Shown piece by piece: positions 9,709 through 19,077 of a stretch of 64,000 nucleotides of DNA; the stretch's first letter is position 1; each line of letters opens with the position of its first letter. The notes below the pieces were generated by a model that made no database searches, had not been told where the DNA came from, and worked only from the letters and a program-made list of their open reading frames with translations. Position numbers and translations under genes: made by a program. The stretch is from the NCBI RefSeq assembly GCF_014639255.1, contig NZ_BMFV01000001.1, positions 248,001 to 312,000 of the forward strand, in the 5' to 3' direction. This DNA comes from Pullulanibacillus pueri. GTDB lineage: Bacteria > Bacillota > Bacilli > Bacillales > Sporolactobacillaceae.

Positions 9709-10686
9709 ATGGCGCAAATGACAATGGCTCAAGCGATTACTGATGCCCTAAGGACTCAGCTCAAAAATGATGATAATGTTGTCATTTTTGGTGAAGATGT
9801 TGGTCAAAACGGTGGGGTATACCGTATTACTGAAGGTTTACAAGATGAATTCGGTGAGGAACGTGTCTTTGATACACCTCTTGCCGAATCAGGTATTGGT
9901 GGTATAGCTCTAGGTTTAGCAATGAATGGCTTTCGTCCAATAATGGAAATTCAATTTTTCGGATTTGTATTTGAAGCAATGGATAGTGTTGTTTCACAAC
10001 TTGCACGTCTTCGTTACCGTTCAGGTGGTAAATATCATGCACCAGTCGTGATCCGTTCTCCTTTTGGCGGCGGCGTGAAGACCCCTGAACTCCATGCTGA
10101 TAGTCTTGAAGGACTTTTTGCTCAATCACCAGGTGTGAAGGTCGTTATTCCTTCAAACCCTTATGATGCAAAGGGCCTACTTATTTCGGCTATTAAAGAC
10201 AATGACCCTGTTATTTTCTTGGAACACATGAAATTATATTTCTCATTCCGTGATGAAGTTCCAGATGGCGAATATACGGTTGAATTAGGTAAAGCTAATA
10301 TTGTCCGTGAAGGAACAGATGTCACCATTATTACGTATGGTGCGATGGTGCAAACGTCAGTGAAAGCCGCTGAACAATTGGCTGAGGAAGGGATCAATGC
10401 TGAAGTTATTGATCTTCGTACAGTGAGCCCAATCGATGTTGAAACGATTGTAGAATCCATCAAGAAGACCAATCGTGCAGTAGTTGTCCAAGAGGCACAA
10501 AAGCAAGCAGGTATTTCAGCAAATATTATTGCTGAAATCAATGATCGAGCTATTTTAGATCTTGAGGCACCTGTTGGTCGTGTAGCTGCACCTGATACGG
10601 TCTTCCCTTATGCTGCTGCTGAAGAAGTGTGGCTACCTAATGACAAAGACGTCATTGCTAAAGTAAAAGAAGTTATCAACTTCTAA
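9709..10686 (+). CDS. pdhB: Pyruvate dehydrogenase E1 component, beta subunit
   Basis: This 325-residue protein matches the length and blocks of Pdh[16 protein letters not shown] at the N-terminus, [23 protein letters not shown], and a C-terminal transketolase-like domain with DLRTVSPID. It completes the E1 active site together with PdhA. The gene starts three bases after pdhA at ATG 9709, with GAGAAGGAG upstream. A spacer of 144 bases separates it from pdhC, which carries an inverted repeat. Confidence 0.97.
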   Translation: MAQMTMAQAITDALRTQLKNDDNVVIFGEDVGQNGGVYRITEGLQDEFGEERVFDTPLAESGIGGIALGLAMNGFRPIMEIQFFGFVFEAMDSVVSQLARLRYRSGGKYHAPVVIRSPFGGGVKTPELHADSLEGLFAQSPGVKVVIPSNPYDAKGLLISAIKDNDPVIFLEHMKLYFSFRDEVPDGEYTVELGKANIVREGTDVTIITYGAMVQTSVKAAEQLAEEGINAEVIDLRTVSPIDVETIVESIKKTNRAVVVQEAQKQAGISANIIAEINDRAILDLEAPVGRVAAPDTVFPYAAAEEVWLPNDKDVIAKVKEVINF

Positions 10687-10710
10687 ATCAGTACATTTAA
10701 GCAATACTAG

Positions 10711-10793
10711 GGGTGTTCAAATTAAGTCTAAAAAGAAGTTTCATGCTGTCTAATAAATATGATGGACTGAACTCTGGAGCTTTTTGAGCACTC
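10711..10793. repeat. Inverted repeat with GTGTTCAAA arms inside the pdh operon
   Basis: GGGTGTTCAAA at the left faces TTTTTGAGCAC at the right, about 60 bases apart, in the pdhB-pdhC gap. The same arm pair, better preserved, occurs at 36427-36523 and 51936-51986. It lacks a T run directly after the right arm. It could fold in the mRNA and influence pdhC expression, but this is only a possibility. Confidence 0.5.
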
Positions 10794-10830
10794 TATGATG
10801 ATATTTTTAAAAGGAGGCTGAAAAAAGACT

Positions 10831-12105
10831 ATGGCCTATAAATTTAAATTGCCTGAACTTGGTGAAGGAATTCATGAAGGCGAAATCGTCAAATGGTTTG
10901 TTAAGCCTGGTGACGAAGTTAAAGAAGATGACATTCTTTTAGAAGTTCAGAACGTTAAATCCGTTGTTGAAGTTCCATGTCCTGTTGATGGAACGGTCTT
11001 AGAGATTTTAGCTGAAGAAGGTACGACTTCTGTAGTAGGTGATCCCCTCATCTCAATCGACGCAGAAGGATATGATGACGAAGAAGAAGAGGCTCCAGCT
11101 TCCGAAGCGCCATCAAAACAAGAAGAAAAACAGCCTGAAGCTGAACAAAAAACAACTGATGCAACTGAAAAGAGTGGCAAACGCGTCATTGCTATGCCTT
11201 CTGTTCGTAAATATGCACGTGAAAACAATGTTAATATTAGTGAAGTTGAAGGCAGTGGTAAAAACGGTAGAATCCTCAAAGCGGATATCGATACCTTCTT
11301 ATCTGGTGGAGCAACATCTGCACCTCAAGAGACTGAAGCTGCTCAGGCACAAGCGGAAGAAACAACAAGCACGAGCACCCAAGTAGCACCACAAGCACCA
11401 ACAGGTGGCGAAACTCGCGAAAAAATCCGTGGTATCCGTAAGGCGATTTCACAAGCCATGGTGCATTCCAAACATACTGCTCCTCATGTAACACTCATGG
11501 ATGAAGTAGATGTGACGAAGATGGTGGCTCACCGTAAAGCCTTTAAACAAGAAGCTGCTGACCAAGGGTATAAGCTTACTTATCTTCCTTATGTTGTGAA
11601 AGCACTTGTTTCTACTTTACGCGAATATCCAACATTAAATGCTACTATTGACGATGAAAATCAAGAAATCGTGTATAAGCATTATTACAACATTGGCATT
11701 GCAACTGATACAGAAAATGGTCTGGTTGTTCCTGTCATTAAGGACGCTGATCGCAAGTCTATGTATCAAATGGCAAAAGAAATCGCTGACTATGCAACAA
11801 AAGCAAGAGAAGGCAAATTAGCACCCGCTGATATGTCTGGTGGTAGCTGTACCATTACGAACATCGGCTCCGCTGGTGGTCAATGGTTTACACCAGTAAT
11901 TAATCACCCAGAGGTTGCGATCTTAGGTATCGGACGTATTGCCGAAAAAGCGATCGTTCGTGACGGCGAAGTTGTAGCGGCTCCAGTTCTTGCGCTTTCG
12001 TTGAGCTTTGATCACCGTCTTATTGATGGTGCAACAGCACAGAATGCATTAAATAAAATTAAGCGTTTGTTAAATGATCCACAACGTTTAATCATGGAGG
12101 GGTAA
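10831..12105 (+). CDS. pdhC: Dihydrolipoamide acetyltransferase (E2 of pyruvate dehydrogenase)
   Basis: PdhC transfers the acetyl group to coenzyme A and forms the core of the complex. Domains in order: one lipoyl domain (residues 1-76, lipoyl Lys43 within QNVKSVVEV), an acidic and Ala/Pro/Gln/Glu-rich linker, a peripheral-subunit-binding domain ([14 protein letters not shown], about 116-152), a second flexible linker, and the catalytic domain ending in [13 protein letters not shown] with the active-site His. It has 424 residues, close to the usual length. The residue before the lipoyl lysine is Val where DK is the rule. The ribosome binding site AAAAGGAGG is strong. Confidence 0.96.
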   Translation: MAYKFKLPELGEGIHEGEIVKWFVKPGDEVKEDDILLEVQNVKSVVEVPCPVDGTVLEILAEEGTTSVVGDPLISIDAEGYDDEEEEAPASEAPSKQEEKQPEAEQKTTDATEKSGKRVIAMPSVRKYARENNVNISEVEGSGKNGRILKADIDTFLSGGATSAPQETEAAQAQAEETTSTSTQVAPQAPTGGETREKIRGIRKAISQAMVHSKHTAPHVTLMDEVDVTKMVAHRKAFKQEAADQGYKLTYLPYVVKALVSTLREYPTLNATIDDENQEIVYKHYYNIGIATDTENGLVVPVIKDADRKSMYQMAKEIADYATKAREGKLAPADMSGGSCTITNIGSAGGQWFTPVINHPEVAILGIGRIAEKAIVRDGEVVAAPVLALSLSFDHRLIDGATAQNALNKIKRLLNDPQRLIMEG

Positions 12106-12108
12106 ATA

Positions 12109-13518
12109 ATGGTAGTTGGAGAATTTACAACCGAAGTAGACACAGTTGTCATTGGGGCAGGCCCTGGCGGTTATGTTGCCGCCATTCGCGCAGCACAACT
12201 TGGACAAAAAGTAACGATCGTTGAAAAGGAAAACCTTGGTGGCGTTTGTCTTAACGTAGGTTGTGTACCATCAAAAGCACTTATTTCTGCAAGCCATCGT
12301 TTTGAACATGCAAATGAATCAGAGGATATGGGGATTAAAGCAGAAAATGTGACGATCGATTTCGAAAAGGTTCAAGAATGGAAAGGCTCTGTTGTTAAGA
12401 AGCTAACGGGTGGTGTTGGCGCACTTCTTAAAGCAAATAAAGTAGAGATTGAAGAAGGCGAAGCTTTATTTGTGGCTGAAGACGAAATTCGTGTCAATCA
12501 TGGGTATGGTTCTAAGCGTTTGAAGTTTAAGAACTGTATCATTGCAACAGGCTCCAGCCCAATTGAAATTCCTTCCTTCAAATGGTCTGACCGCGTGCTT
12601 TCTTCTACTGGTGCATTAGCACTTAAAGAAGTGCCTAAAAAAATGATCGTCATCGGTGGCGGTTATATTGGAATTGAATTAGGAAACGCGTTTGCTGGTT
12701 TTGGTACTGAAATCACGATTCTTGAAGGTTCGAATACCATTCTTCCTGGTTTTGAAAAGAAAATGAGTCAGCTTGTTAAAAAGCGTCTTAAAAATAAAAA
12801 GGTTGACATTCACACTGAAGCCCTCGCTAAAGGTGTTGAAGAATCAGCCGACGGTGTGAAAGTCACAGCTGAAATCAAAGGCAAAGAAGAAGTCTTCGAA
12901 GCTGATTATGTCCTTGTGACTGTTGGTCGACGAGCTAACACTGCAGAGCTTGGTCTTGACCTTGCAGGGGTTGAAACAACAGAACGTGGTTTAATTAAAG
13001 TCGACAAAAAAGGTCAAACCAATGTCAAAGGCATCTATGCTATTGGTGACATCGTTGATGGGCCTGCTTTAGCTCATAAAGCTTCTTATGAAGGTAAAGT
13101 AGCTGCTGAAGTCATTAGCGGTCAAGCATCTGAGGTTGATTATCAATGCATTCCTGCTGTTGTCTTCTCAGATCCTGAACTTGCTTCTGTTGGTTTAACT
13201 GAAGAGCAGGCAAAAGAAGAAGGCTATGATGTCGTGGCTTCACAATTCCCATTTGCGGCTAACGGTCGTGCACTTTCCTTAAACGAAACAGACGGCTTCA
13301 TGAAGCTTGTGACTCGTAAGGAAGACGGTTTAATTTTAGGTGCGCAAATTGCCGGTTCAGGTGCCTCTGACATGATCGCAGAAATGGGCTTAGCCATTGA
13401 AGCGGGGATGACAGCTGAAGACGTGGCTTTGACTATTCACGCTCACCCAACTTTAGGTGAAATTGCTATGGAAACAGCCGAAGTTGCTTTAGGCTTGCCA
13501 ATCCACATTGCAAAATAA
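12109..13518 (+). CDS. pdhD: Dihydrolipoamide dehydrogenase (E3)
   Basis: E3 reoxidises the dihydrolipoyl arm using FAD and NAD. The FAD fold starts at [13 protein letters not shown]; the redox disulfide is [14 protein letters not shown] (Cys47 and Cys52); the NAD-binding fold is [12 protein letters not shown]; the second FAD motif is [17 protein letters not shown]; and the catalytic His-Glu pair is in HAHPTLGE. The length of 469 residues is typical. It begins three bases after pdhC, closes the operon, and is followed by a strong terminator. The same E3 commonly serves other 2-oxoacid dehydrogenases. Confidence 0.97.
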   Translation: MVVGEFTTEVDTVVIGAGPGGYVAAIRAAQLGQKVTIVEKENLGGVCLNVGCVPSKALISASHRFEHANESEDMGIKAENVTIDFEKVQEWKGSVVKKLTGGVGALLKANKVEIEEGEALFVAEDEIRVNHGYGSKRLKFKNCIIATGSSPIEIPSFKWSDRVLSSTGALALKEVPKKMIVIGGGYIGIELGNAFAGFGTEITILEGSNTILPGFEKKMSQLVKKRLKNKKVDIHTEALAKGVEESADGVKVTAEIKGKEEVFEADYVLVTVGRRANTAELGLDLAGVETTERGLIKVDKKGQTNVKGIYAIGDIVDGPALAHKASYEGKVAAEVISGQASEVDYQCIPAVVFSDPELASVGLTEEQAKEEGYDVVASQFPFAANGRALSLNETDGFMKLVTRKEDGLILGAQIAGSGASDMIAEMGLAIEAGMTAEDVALTIHAHPTLGEIAMETAEVALGLPIHIAK

Positions 13519-13532
13519 TGAAGTGTTCTACG

Positions 13533-13566
13533 AAACCTCTGGGCTAGTGCTCAGAGGTTTTTTTAA
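13533..13566 (+). terminator. Terminator of the pdh operon
   Basis: A perfect 9-base stem (AAACCTCTG with CAGAGGTTT) with a 10-base loop is followed by a run of T. Confidence 0.92.
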
Positions 13567-13589
13567 AATATAAGAATGTATAAAATTCT

Positions 13590-13835
13590 GGTCATCAGGA
13601 CGGTGTGGATTTACGCTTCAGAACGCTCGCTTTCCTCATGCCCACACGATGTGGGTAGGGTCGGCGTTGTCACAGGACGTGACGTTTTTAGCCGATCGTC
13701 CTTAGTGGCCTCAGCTAACTTGGGATGATAATCGAGTTTCCCAAGTGGATCTTCGGACACGTGCTGTTCCCGAAGGAGTCTCGCGTCTTCCGCTCCAATC
13801 CACTTGATACTGACGAAGCATTTTGGTAAAAAAGC
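13590..13835 (+). repeat. Modular intergenic repeat, family A
   Basis: The same blocks as at 1790-1975 occur in the same order, preceded here by TCTGGTCATCAGGACGGTGT and GAACGCTCGCTTTCCTCATG. An extra module contains GTCACAGGACGTGAC (a small hairpin) and GCCGATCGTCCTTAGTGGCC. The blocks GGCCTCAGCTAACTTGGGA and CCGCTCCAATCCACTTGAT follow. The copy at 25300-25840 shares the extra module. The spacer between this and the next terminator holds nothing else I recognise. Confidence 0.65.
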
Positions 13836-14009
13836 TTTTTAATGCCCAACTGAATGAGGACCAGGCATGCATTTCGCCCGGTTTTTCTAATGGTTGCCAA
13901 GAACAAGGGCGTAATCCCCTGTTTTTTATAAGGAGAAGTAAAATGAAAAGGTCGATGAGTTAAAAGTACAAATAGTGTTGGGAAATACAATCCTTGTGAT
14001 GGTTTGTCG

Positions 14010-14052
14010 GCCAAAAAACAAAATAAAAGTCGATCCGTACGAAATCGACTTA
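14010..14052 (-). terminator. Terminator of the molybdoenzyme operon
   Basis: On the minus strand AAGTCGAT pairs with ATCGACTT around a 9-base loop and is followed by TTATTTTGTTTTTT. Confidence 0.8.
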
Positions 14053-14080
14053 AAGTTATCTTCTTTAATTCTTAAATGGA

Positions 14081-16564
14081 TTAATCTTGCAAATCGATTT
14101 TTGTTACAGGAAATTTAGCTTGTTTGAAATGTGGATAACGTTCAACTTTACGATATGGCATATAAGGTGGAATTGTAACGTTCACTTTTGATAATGGAAT
14201 TTCAATCTCTTGACCGATATCGGAGCGAAAAGGTGGTGTCATTTTATTGGCACGGGCAATTTCGTTAACTGTTAAATTGTAGTTTTTTGCAACGCTTATG
14301 AGGTTCTCTTCTGAGGTTATTTTTATTTTTTTTCGTCTTTTTTCTATACGACACGCACTTTGCTTAAAAGTGGGTTGTTTAGATAAGGGATCAGTAAAGT
14401 CAACTGTAATTTCGTTGGCTGCTTGGTGAGCCTCCCAGCTTCCATAATGAAAGGGGACAAAGACCAGCCCCGGCTGTACTGTATCTACAATTCGAGTAGG
14501 AACTTCTATCCATCCGCGTGCGGAAATTAAACGGACGACTTCCCCGGGTAGTAAATCTAAGCGGTCGGCATCGATTGGATTAATTTCCACATAGCCTTCA
14601 GGGGCAACCATTTGGAGTGCCGGCGATCTTCCCGTTTTAGTTCTTGTGTGCCAGTGCCAAACCAGTCTTCCTGTTGTCAGCCATAAAGGATATTCTTCAG
14701 AAGGTCTTTCAATAGGGGGGAGGTAAATTGTTGGATAGAGAATCGCCTTACCATTTGCATTAAGTGCTTCATATTCTTCTTTTACTCTTTCCCGACCATT
14801 GAAGAGATCTTTACCATAACTCTGAGCAGCGTCTACTGTGGTATGGAAATTTAAATCTGTATATAGTCTAGGTGTACCTAAGGGATGTTCCTCATTCACA
14901 GGCCATTGAAGGCCATTATATTTTTCGAGCTTTTCATAAGTAATGCCACTCATATCAGAAGGACGGCCCTTTGAGACCCGTTTCCATTCTTCGAAGCACT
15001 CTTTTGGAGTCGTATAAGAAATTAAAGGGTTATTGTCCCTATCCCTAAAATCCATTCTTCTTGCAAACTCCAATAAAATGTCAAAGTCGGGAAGGACGTT
15101 AGCCGGCGGATCAATAGCTTTTTTTAGAAGATTTATAGTACGATCGGCATTTTCCATTGTTCCATCTTTTTCTCCCCACATTGCAGGGGGGAGAACGAGG
15201 TCAGCAACTTCGGTGGTCTCAGTCAAAAAAGGGTCTTGGACTACGACAAAGGTTTTTTCAAAAGCCTTTTTTGCGCGTTTTCTATTGGGAAGTGAGACCA
15301 TTGGATTGGTTTGGATGTTCCAAAAGAGACCTATATTCTCTTCTTCCATCAAATGTAAAATTTCTTCAATTCCTTTCTCCGGACCTACTTCTAAGTGTGA
15401 AATAGGTACATTCCACAGCTGGGCAATCTCTTTTACATGTTGTGGATTATTTGGATTACGATTCCCGGGATAAGAGCCTACACCACCTACTGTTCGATTT
15501 GCAGAAGAACTTGGCTGACCTGCCATATGCAAAGGCCCACAGCCAGGTCTTCCGATAAGGCCACGAATTAAATGAAGGTTGTTTACGTCAACTGTTGTTG
15601 TAGTAGCGTCTGCTGATTGGTAAGTTCCTTGAAGGGTAGTCGTGACTAATGAAGGGGTTTTTCCTAATTGTTCGGCTGCTAATTCTAATTGCTTTACTGG
15701 TATCCCTGTTTCTTTAGCTGTCTTTTCTGGTGTCCACTCTTGAACAGCCTCAACAAGTTGATTAAAATGGATGGTATGTTGTTTGATAAAGGACTTATTT
15801 ATGTCGTTGTTCTTAATGATCAGGTGAATAAGGCCATTGAGAAGGGCGACATTAGTCCCAGGAAGCAGCTGCAAATGGCAATTGGCTTCCTTAGCGGTTA
15901 ATGTTTTTCTAGGATCCACTACAATCATAAATGGTTTCCCAGTTCGTTTTTTTCGTTCCATAATACGTTCAAATAAGACCGTACCTGTTTCTGCAGGATT
16001 ATGACCGATTAAAAACAATGTCTCGGTAACATCAATATCCTGGTAACAAGCTGGGACGCCATCTGATCCAAATGACTCGAGTAATCCCCATTCTGTTGTG
16101 GCCGTACATAAACGGGTATTCGCATCCAGTAAATGTGAACGTAAACCAGCTCGACCGATTTTGGCTATAGTGTAATAGGTTTCTAATGTCGCCTGGCCTG
16201 TTGAATATATAGCAACACCATTGGGGCCATAATTTTTTAATGCCCTTTTTGCCTGGTTAACAAGAATGGTGAAGGCATCGTCCCAGGTGGTTTCGACGAG
16301 TTCACCATTTGTATCCCTTTTTAAAGGTAATAATAGACGGTCAGGACTATTATTGGCATACCACTGGTTTTCTCCTTTTGGGTCTAATCTTCCTCTATTG
16401 ATGGGATGCTCGGAATTCCCTTTTATACCGACAATTTTGTTATCTTTCACTGCGATATAGCAGCCGCACCCAATTGAACAAATGTTACATGTACTATAAA
16501 TCCATTGATTAATTTCTCCTTGGCTATAGATATTGAGATCTATTCTTGAATCAATCCAACTCAA
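14081..16564 (-). CDS. Molybdopterin oxidoreductase (nitrate reductase-like) with C-terminal LysM-like domain
   Basis: This 827-residue protein belongs to the DMSO reductase superfamily of molybdopterin enzymes, in the direction of assimilatory nitrate reductases. The N-terminal cluster motif gives Cys26, Cys29 and Cys33; the position of the fourth cysteine is Asp61 (NRGRLDPKG). The likely Mo ligand is Cys153 in NTRLCTAT. The molybdopterin-binding blocks GHNPAETGT, GRPGCGPLHMAGQ and the C-terminal TTGRLVWHWHTRTKTGRS are present. Residues about 749-790 resemble a LysM domain. There is no Tat or Sec signal, so it should be cytoplasmic. It starts at TTG 16564 behind AGGGGGT and follows an unknown 146-residue gene by 12 bases. 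The electron donor and substrate are not known. Confidence 0.8.
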   Translation of the reverse strand: MSWIDSRIDLNIYSQGEINQWIYSTCNICSIGCGCYIAVKDNKIVGIKGNSEHPINRGRLDPKGENQWYANNSPDRLLLPLKRDTNGELVETTWDDAFTILVNQAKRALKNYGPNGVAIYSTGQATLETYYTIAKIGRAGLRSHLLDANTRLCTATTEWGLLESFGSDGVPACYQDIDVTETLFLIGHNPAETGTVLFERIMERKKRTGKPFMIVVDPRKTLTAKEANCHLQLLPGTNVALLNGLIHLIIKNNDINKSFIKQHTIHFNQLVEAVQEWTPEKTAKETGIPVKQLELAAEQLGKTPSLVTTTLQGTYQSADATTTTVDVNNLHLIRGLIGRPGCGPLHMAGQPSSSANRTVGGVGSYPGNRNPNNPQHVKEIAQLWNVPISHLEVGPEKGIEEILHLMEEENIGLFWNIQTNPMVSLPNRKRAKKAFEKTFVVVQDPFLTETTEVADLVLPPAMWGEKDGTMENADRTINLLKKAIDPPANVLPDFDILLEFARRMDFRDRDNNPLISYTTPKECFEEWKRVSKGRPSDMSGITYEKLEKYNGLQWPVNEEHPLGTPRLYTDLNFHTTVDAAQSYGKDLFNGRERVKEEYEALNANGKAILYPTIYLPPIERPSEEYPLWLTTGRLVWHWHTRTKTGRSPALQMVAPEGYVEINPIDADRLDLLPGEVVRLISARGWIEVPTRIVDTVQPGLVFVPFHYGSWEAHQAANEITVDFTDPLSKQPTFKQSACRIEKRRKKIKITSEENLISVAKNYNLTVNEIARANKMTPPFRSDIGQEIEIPLSKVNVTIPPYMPYRKVERYPHFKQAKFPVTKIDLQD

Positions 16565-16576
16565 AATTTCAACCCC

Positions 16577-17017
16577 CTAATAAGATAGCCTTTGGTTAGT
16601 AGTTCTTAATAAAGCAGGGATGATATAGCGAGATTGTTCCTGATCAAAAATTTGTTGAACATATGGAACTGTTTCTTTTAGTTCATGTTGAATCTCTCGA
16701 AACATTGATTTTCTAAAGTCTCTTTCTATTACTGTTGGGCATGAGGACGGAGACCAAATTGAACTACGTAACCAAGCTCTGAACAAAGGTTCTGCTGCTT
16801 CGTCATCCCGATATAATATAGAAAGTAAGACCTTTAGTTTCTTTTTAGCGTCAAGAGAATCTAAATTCATTTTCATAAGTCGATTTAAGATTTTTTGTTC
16901 CTCACGAAGTAATGAGAAATACATAATTTCCAATGAATTCTTATTTGTATAGCCTTGTACTAGGATTAATTGGATGAGTTGCTCGATTTTTTTTAAGTGA
17001 AGGATAAGGTGATTCAT
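16577..17017 (-). CDS. Unknown protein paired with the molybdoenzyme
   Basis: I do not recognise this 146-residue protein. It is largely helical by composition, with two hydrophobic-charged N-terminal helices and a single Cys in SPSSCPTVIERD. No signal peptide or membrane segment is visible. It has a strong ribosome binding site (GGGAGGAAG) and lies 12 bases upstream of the molybdopterin oxidoreductase, so the two are almost certainly co-transcribed. By position it could be a maturation or assembly factor or a small subunit of the enzyme, but no TorD-like or NarJ-like motif is visible. That role is inference only. Confidence 0.6.
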   Translation of the reverse strand: MNHLILHLKKIEQLIQLILVQGYTNKNSLEIMYFSLLREEQKILNRLMKMNLDSLDAKKKLKVLLSILYRDDEAAEPLFRAWLRSSIWSPSSCPTVIERDFRKSMFREIQHELKETVPYVQQIFDQEQSRYIIPALLRTTNQRLSY

Positions 17018-17226
17018 TTTCTTCCTCCCAGTTAAGGTGACCTATGACTAATATATGACTTCTATAATTACCTATACCATAAGGGCTTAATCCACATTTT
17101 CAAGGTGTCTGAGAAACCATTCATGAAATGAAATAATACAACTAAATAAATTTTTAAATGGTACTTCACCCATGGATATTAAGAAAGTCATTGAAATTGT
17201 TGTTAATTTAACTTAACTGAGTAATA

Positions 17227-17270
17227 TCAAAAAGCTGACTCAAAAAGTATATTTAACTTCTCAAGTCAGT
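17227..17270 (-). terminator. Terminator of the decarboxylase gene
   Basis: On the minus strand CTGACT pairs with AGTCAG, extended by A/T pairs, with a long loop, and is followed by CTTTTTGAT. It lies directly behind the stop codon. Confidence 0.65.
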
Positions 17271-17279
17271 TTTCTATTA

Positions 17280-18773
17280 CTATCTAATCGGTTTGGGTTC
17301 TTGAACAACTTTTAACGTCTGGAGTGTAGGATCATCTGGTCCTTGAACCGGAAGTCCGGCTTGCATATTCTCCGTGATGTAATCTAGATTATCTTGAGTC
17401 ACAACTTCACCGGGAGTAAAAATAGGAATGCCAGGGGGGTAGACCATGACAAATTCGGCAATAATCCGTCCAACTGATTCCGAAAAAGGAATGGACTCTG
17501 TATCCGCATAAAAAGCATCACGAGGTGATAATGCGAGACGAGGCATATCGGGAACATGGACGGGAAGAGGTTTAAACACCTGTCCCTTTTGCTTTGTTTG
17601 CTGACTGACCATGGCTTGCAACCCTTCAATTAAACGGCTGATACTCGCTTGATCGTCACCCGGTGTGATAATACAGAGAATATTATAAAGGTCTGAGAGC
17701 TCGACCTCTATTTGATAATGCTCTCTAAGCCAAACTTCAGCCTCATAACCGGTCATGCCTAGGCTTTTAACGGAAATAATTAATTTTGTAGGATCGTAGG
17801 CATAAGTGGCTTTAGAAGTCAGAATGTCCTTACCTGCTACATATAACCCTGGAATCGCGTTAATGCGGTTACGAGCCTCATGAGCGAGTGCAATGGTTTC
17901 GGTAAGTCTTTCCCTTCCGTGGATCGCTAAGTAGCGCCTAGCGGTATCTAGCGAGGCTAGAAGGATATAAGATGTTGATGTTGTAGTTATCATGCTTAAA
18001 ATAGATTGAACATGGTCTACTGAAACTAATCCTTCACGAACATTTAAAACCGAACTTTGTGTAAGAGACCCACCTAGTTTATGAACACTGGTCGCTGCAA
18101 TATCAGCACCGGCTTGCATGGCAGACATAGGGAGCTCAGGGTGAAAATGAATGTGAACGCCATGGGCTTCGTCAACAAGAACAGGAATCGCATGCTTGTG
18201 GGCGATGTTGACAATTTCTTCTAGATTTGCACTTACACCAAAGTATGTAGGATTGATCACTAAAAGCCCCTTGGCATCGGGATGTTGATTAATGGCCCTT
18301 TTGACAGCATCAGGTGAAATGCCATGAGAGATGCCGAGATCACGATCAACTTCAGGATAAATAAAGACGGGTGTTGCTCCGGAAAAAATAATAGCGGATA
18401 AGACAGATTTGTGAACATTTCTAGGGACAATCAGTTTATCTCCAGGAGCACAAACCGATAAAATCATAGCCATTATTGCCCCACTTGTGCCTTGGACGGA
18501 AAAAAAGGTGGCATCAGCACCAAAAGCCTCTGCTGCCAGTTTTTGCGCTTCTTCTATCATTCCATGAGGATTATGAAGGTCATCCAATGGCGCAATATTA
18601 ATGAGATCTATAGACAAGGCATTTTCACCTATAAAAGCTCTAAACTCTGGATCCATTCCTCGACCTTTTTTATGACCTGGAATATGGAAGGGAACGGGAT
18701 TTGATTGAACATATTGAAGAAGTCCTGTAAATAGTGGTGTATCTGATTGTAGTGGTGTATCTGATTGCTTCAT
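17280..18773 (-). CDS. speA: Orn/Lys/Arg decarboxylase (SpeA-like)
   Basis: A fold-type I pyridoxal-phosphate decarboxylase of about 497 residues. The family blocks are PFHIPGHKKGRG at the N-terminus, VQGTSGAIMAMI, VDEAHGVHIHFHPELP and TSVHKLGGSLTQSS, in which the Lys of SVHK carries the cofactor. The position near pdhD and the length agree with B. subtilis speA, the arginine decarboxylase that starts polyamine synthesis; lysine or ornithine specificity cannot be excluded. I chose ATG 18773 behind GAGGTGCAAG. An 18-base direct duplication near the start repeats the residues SDTPLQ/SDTPLF. It has its own terminator. Confidence 0.88.
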   Translation of the reverse strand: MKQSDTPLQSDTPLFTGLLQYVQSNPVPFHIPGHKKGRGMDPEFRAFIGENALSIDLINIAPLDDLHNPHGMIEEAQKLAAEAFGADATFFSVQGTSGAIMAMILSVCAPGDKLIVPRNVHKSVLSAIIFSGATPVFIYPEVDRDLGISHGISPDAVKRAINQHPDAKGLLVINPTYFGVSANLEEIVNIAHKHAIPVLVDEAHGVHIHFHPELPMSAMQAGADIAATSVHKLGGSLTQSSVLNVREGLVSVDHVQSILSMITTTSTSYILLASLDTARRYLAIHGRERLTETIALAHEARNRINAIPGLYVAGKDILTSKATYAYDPTKLIISVKSLGMTGYEAEVWLREHYQIEVELSDLYNILCIITPGDDQASISRLIEGLQAMVSQQTKQKGQVFKPLPVHVPDMPRLALSPRDAFYADTESIPFSESVGRIIAEFVMVYPPGIPIFTPGEVVTQDNLDYITENMQAGLPVQGPDDPTLQTLKVVQEPKPIR

Positions 18774-19077
18774 TTCTTGCACCTCTTTAAAATAAAAAGT
18801 ATAAACCATTCCATTTGTATGGGAAAGTATCCTAAGCCATACACTTGATGCTGTTCTTTAAAAGATCTACTGATGACTTTTATGAAGGGTAGGATCTAAT
18901 AAAAGTGGTTGTATATTTAGTGTGCGATGACGAGGCCGAAAAAATCATTAGAATTATGTCACAAGGGTGATCCCTTTTTAAATTCGGGTTCGCTTTTCAC
19001 ACAAACTAGACTTATCTTATTTAAGTTGAACGGTTTTATCAAGTTTTATTTAAAAAATTTTTTTAGGAGGTTTGATT
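18774..19077. other. Divergent spacer, nothing specific recognised
   Basis: About 300 bases separate the divergent speA and nitronate monooxygenase genes. It is AT-rich and must hold both promoters, but no box pair stands out. The yktA gene expected near here in B. subtilis is not found. Confidence 0.4.
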
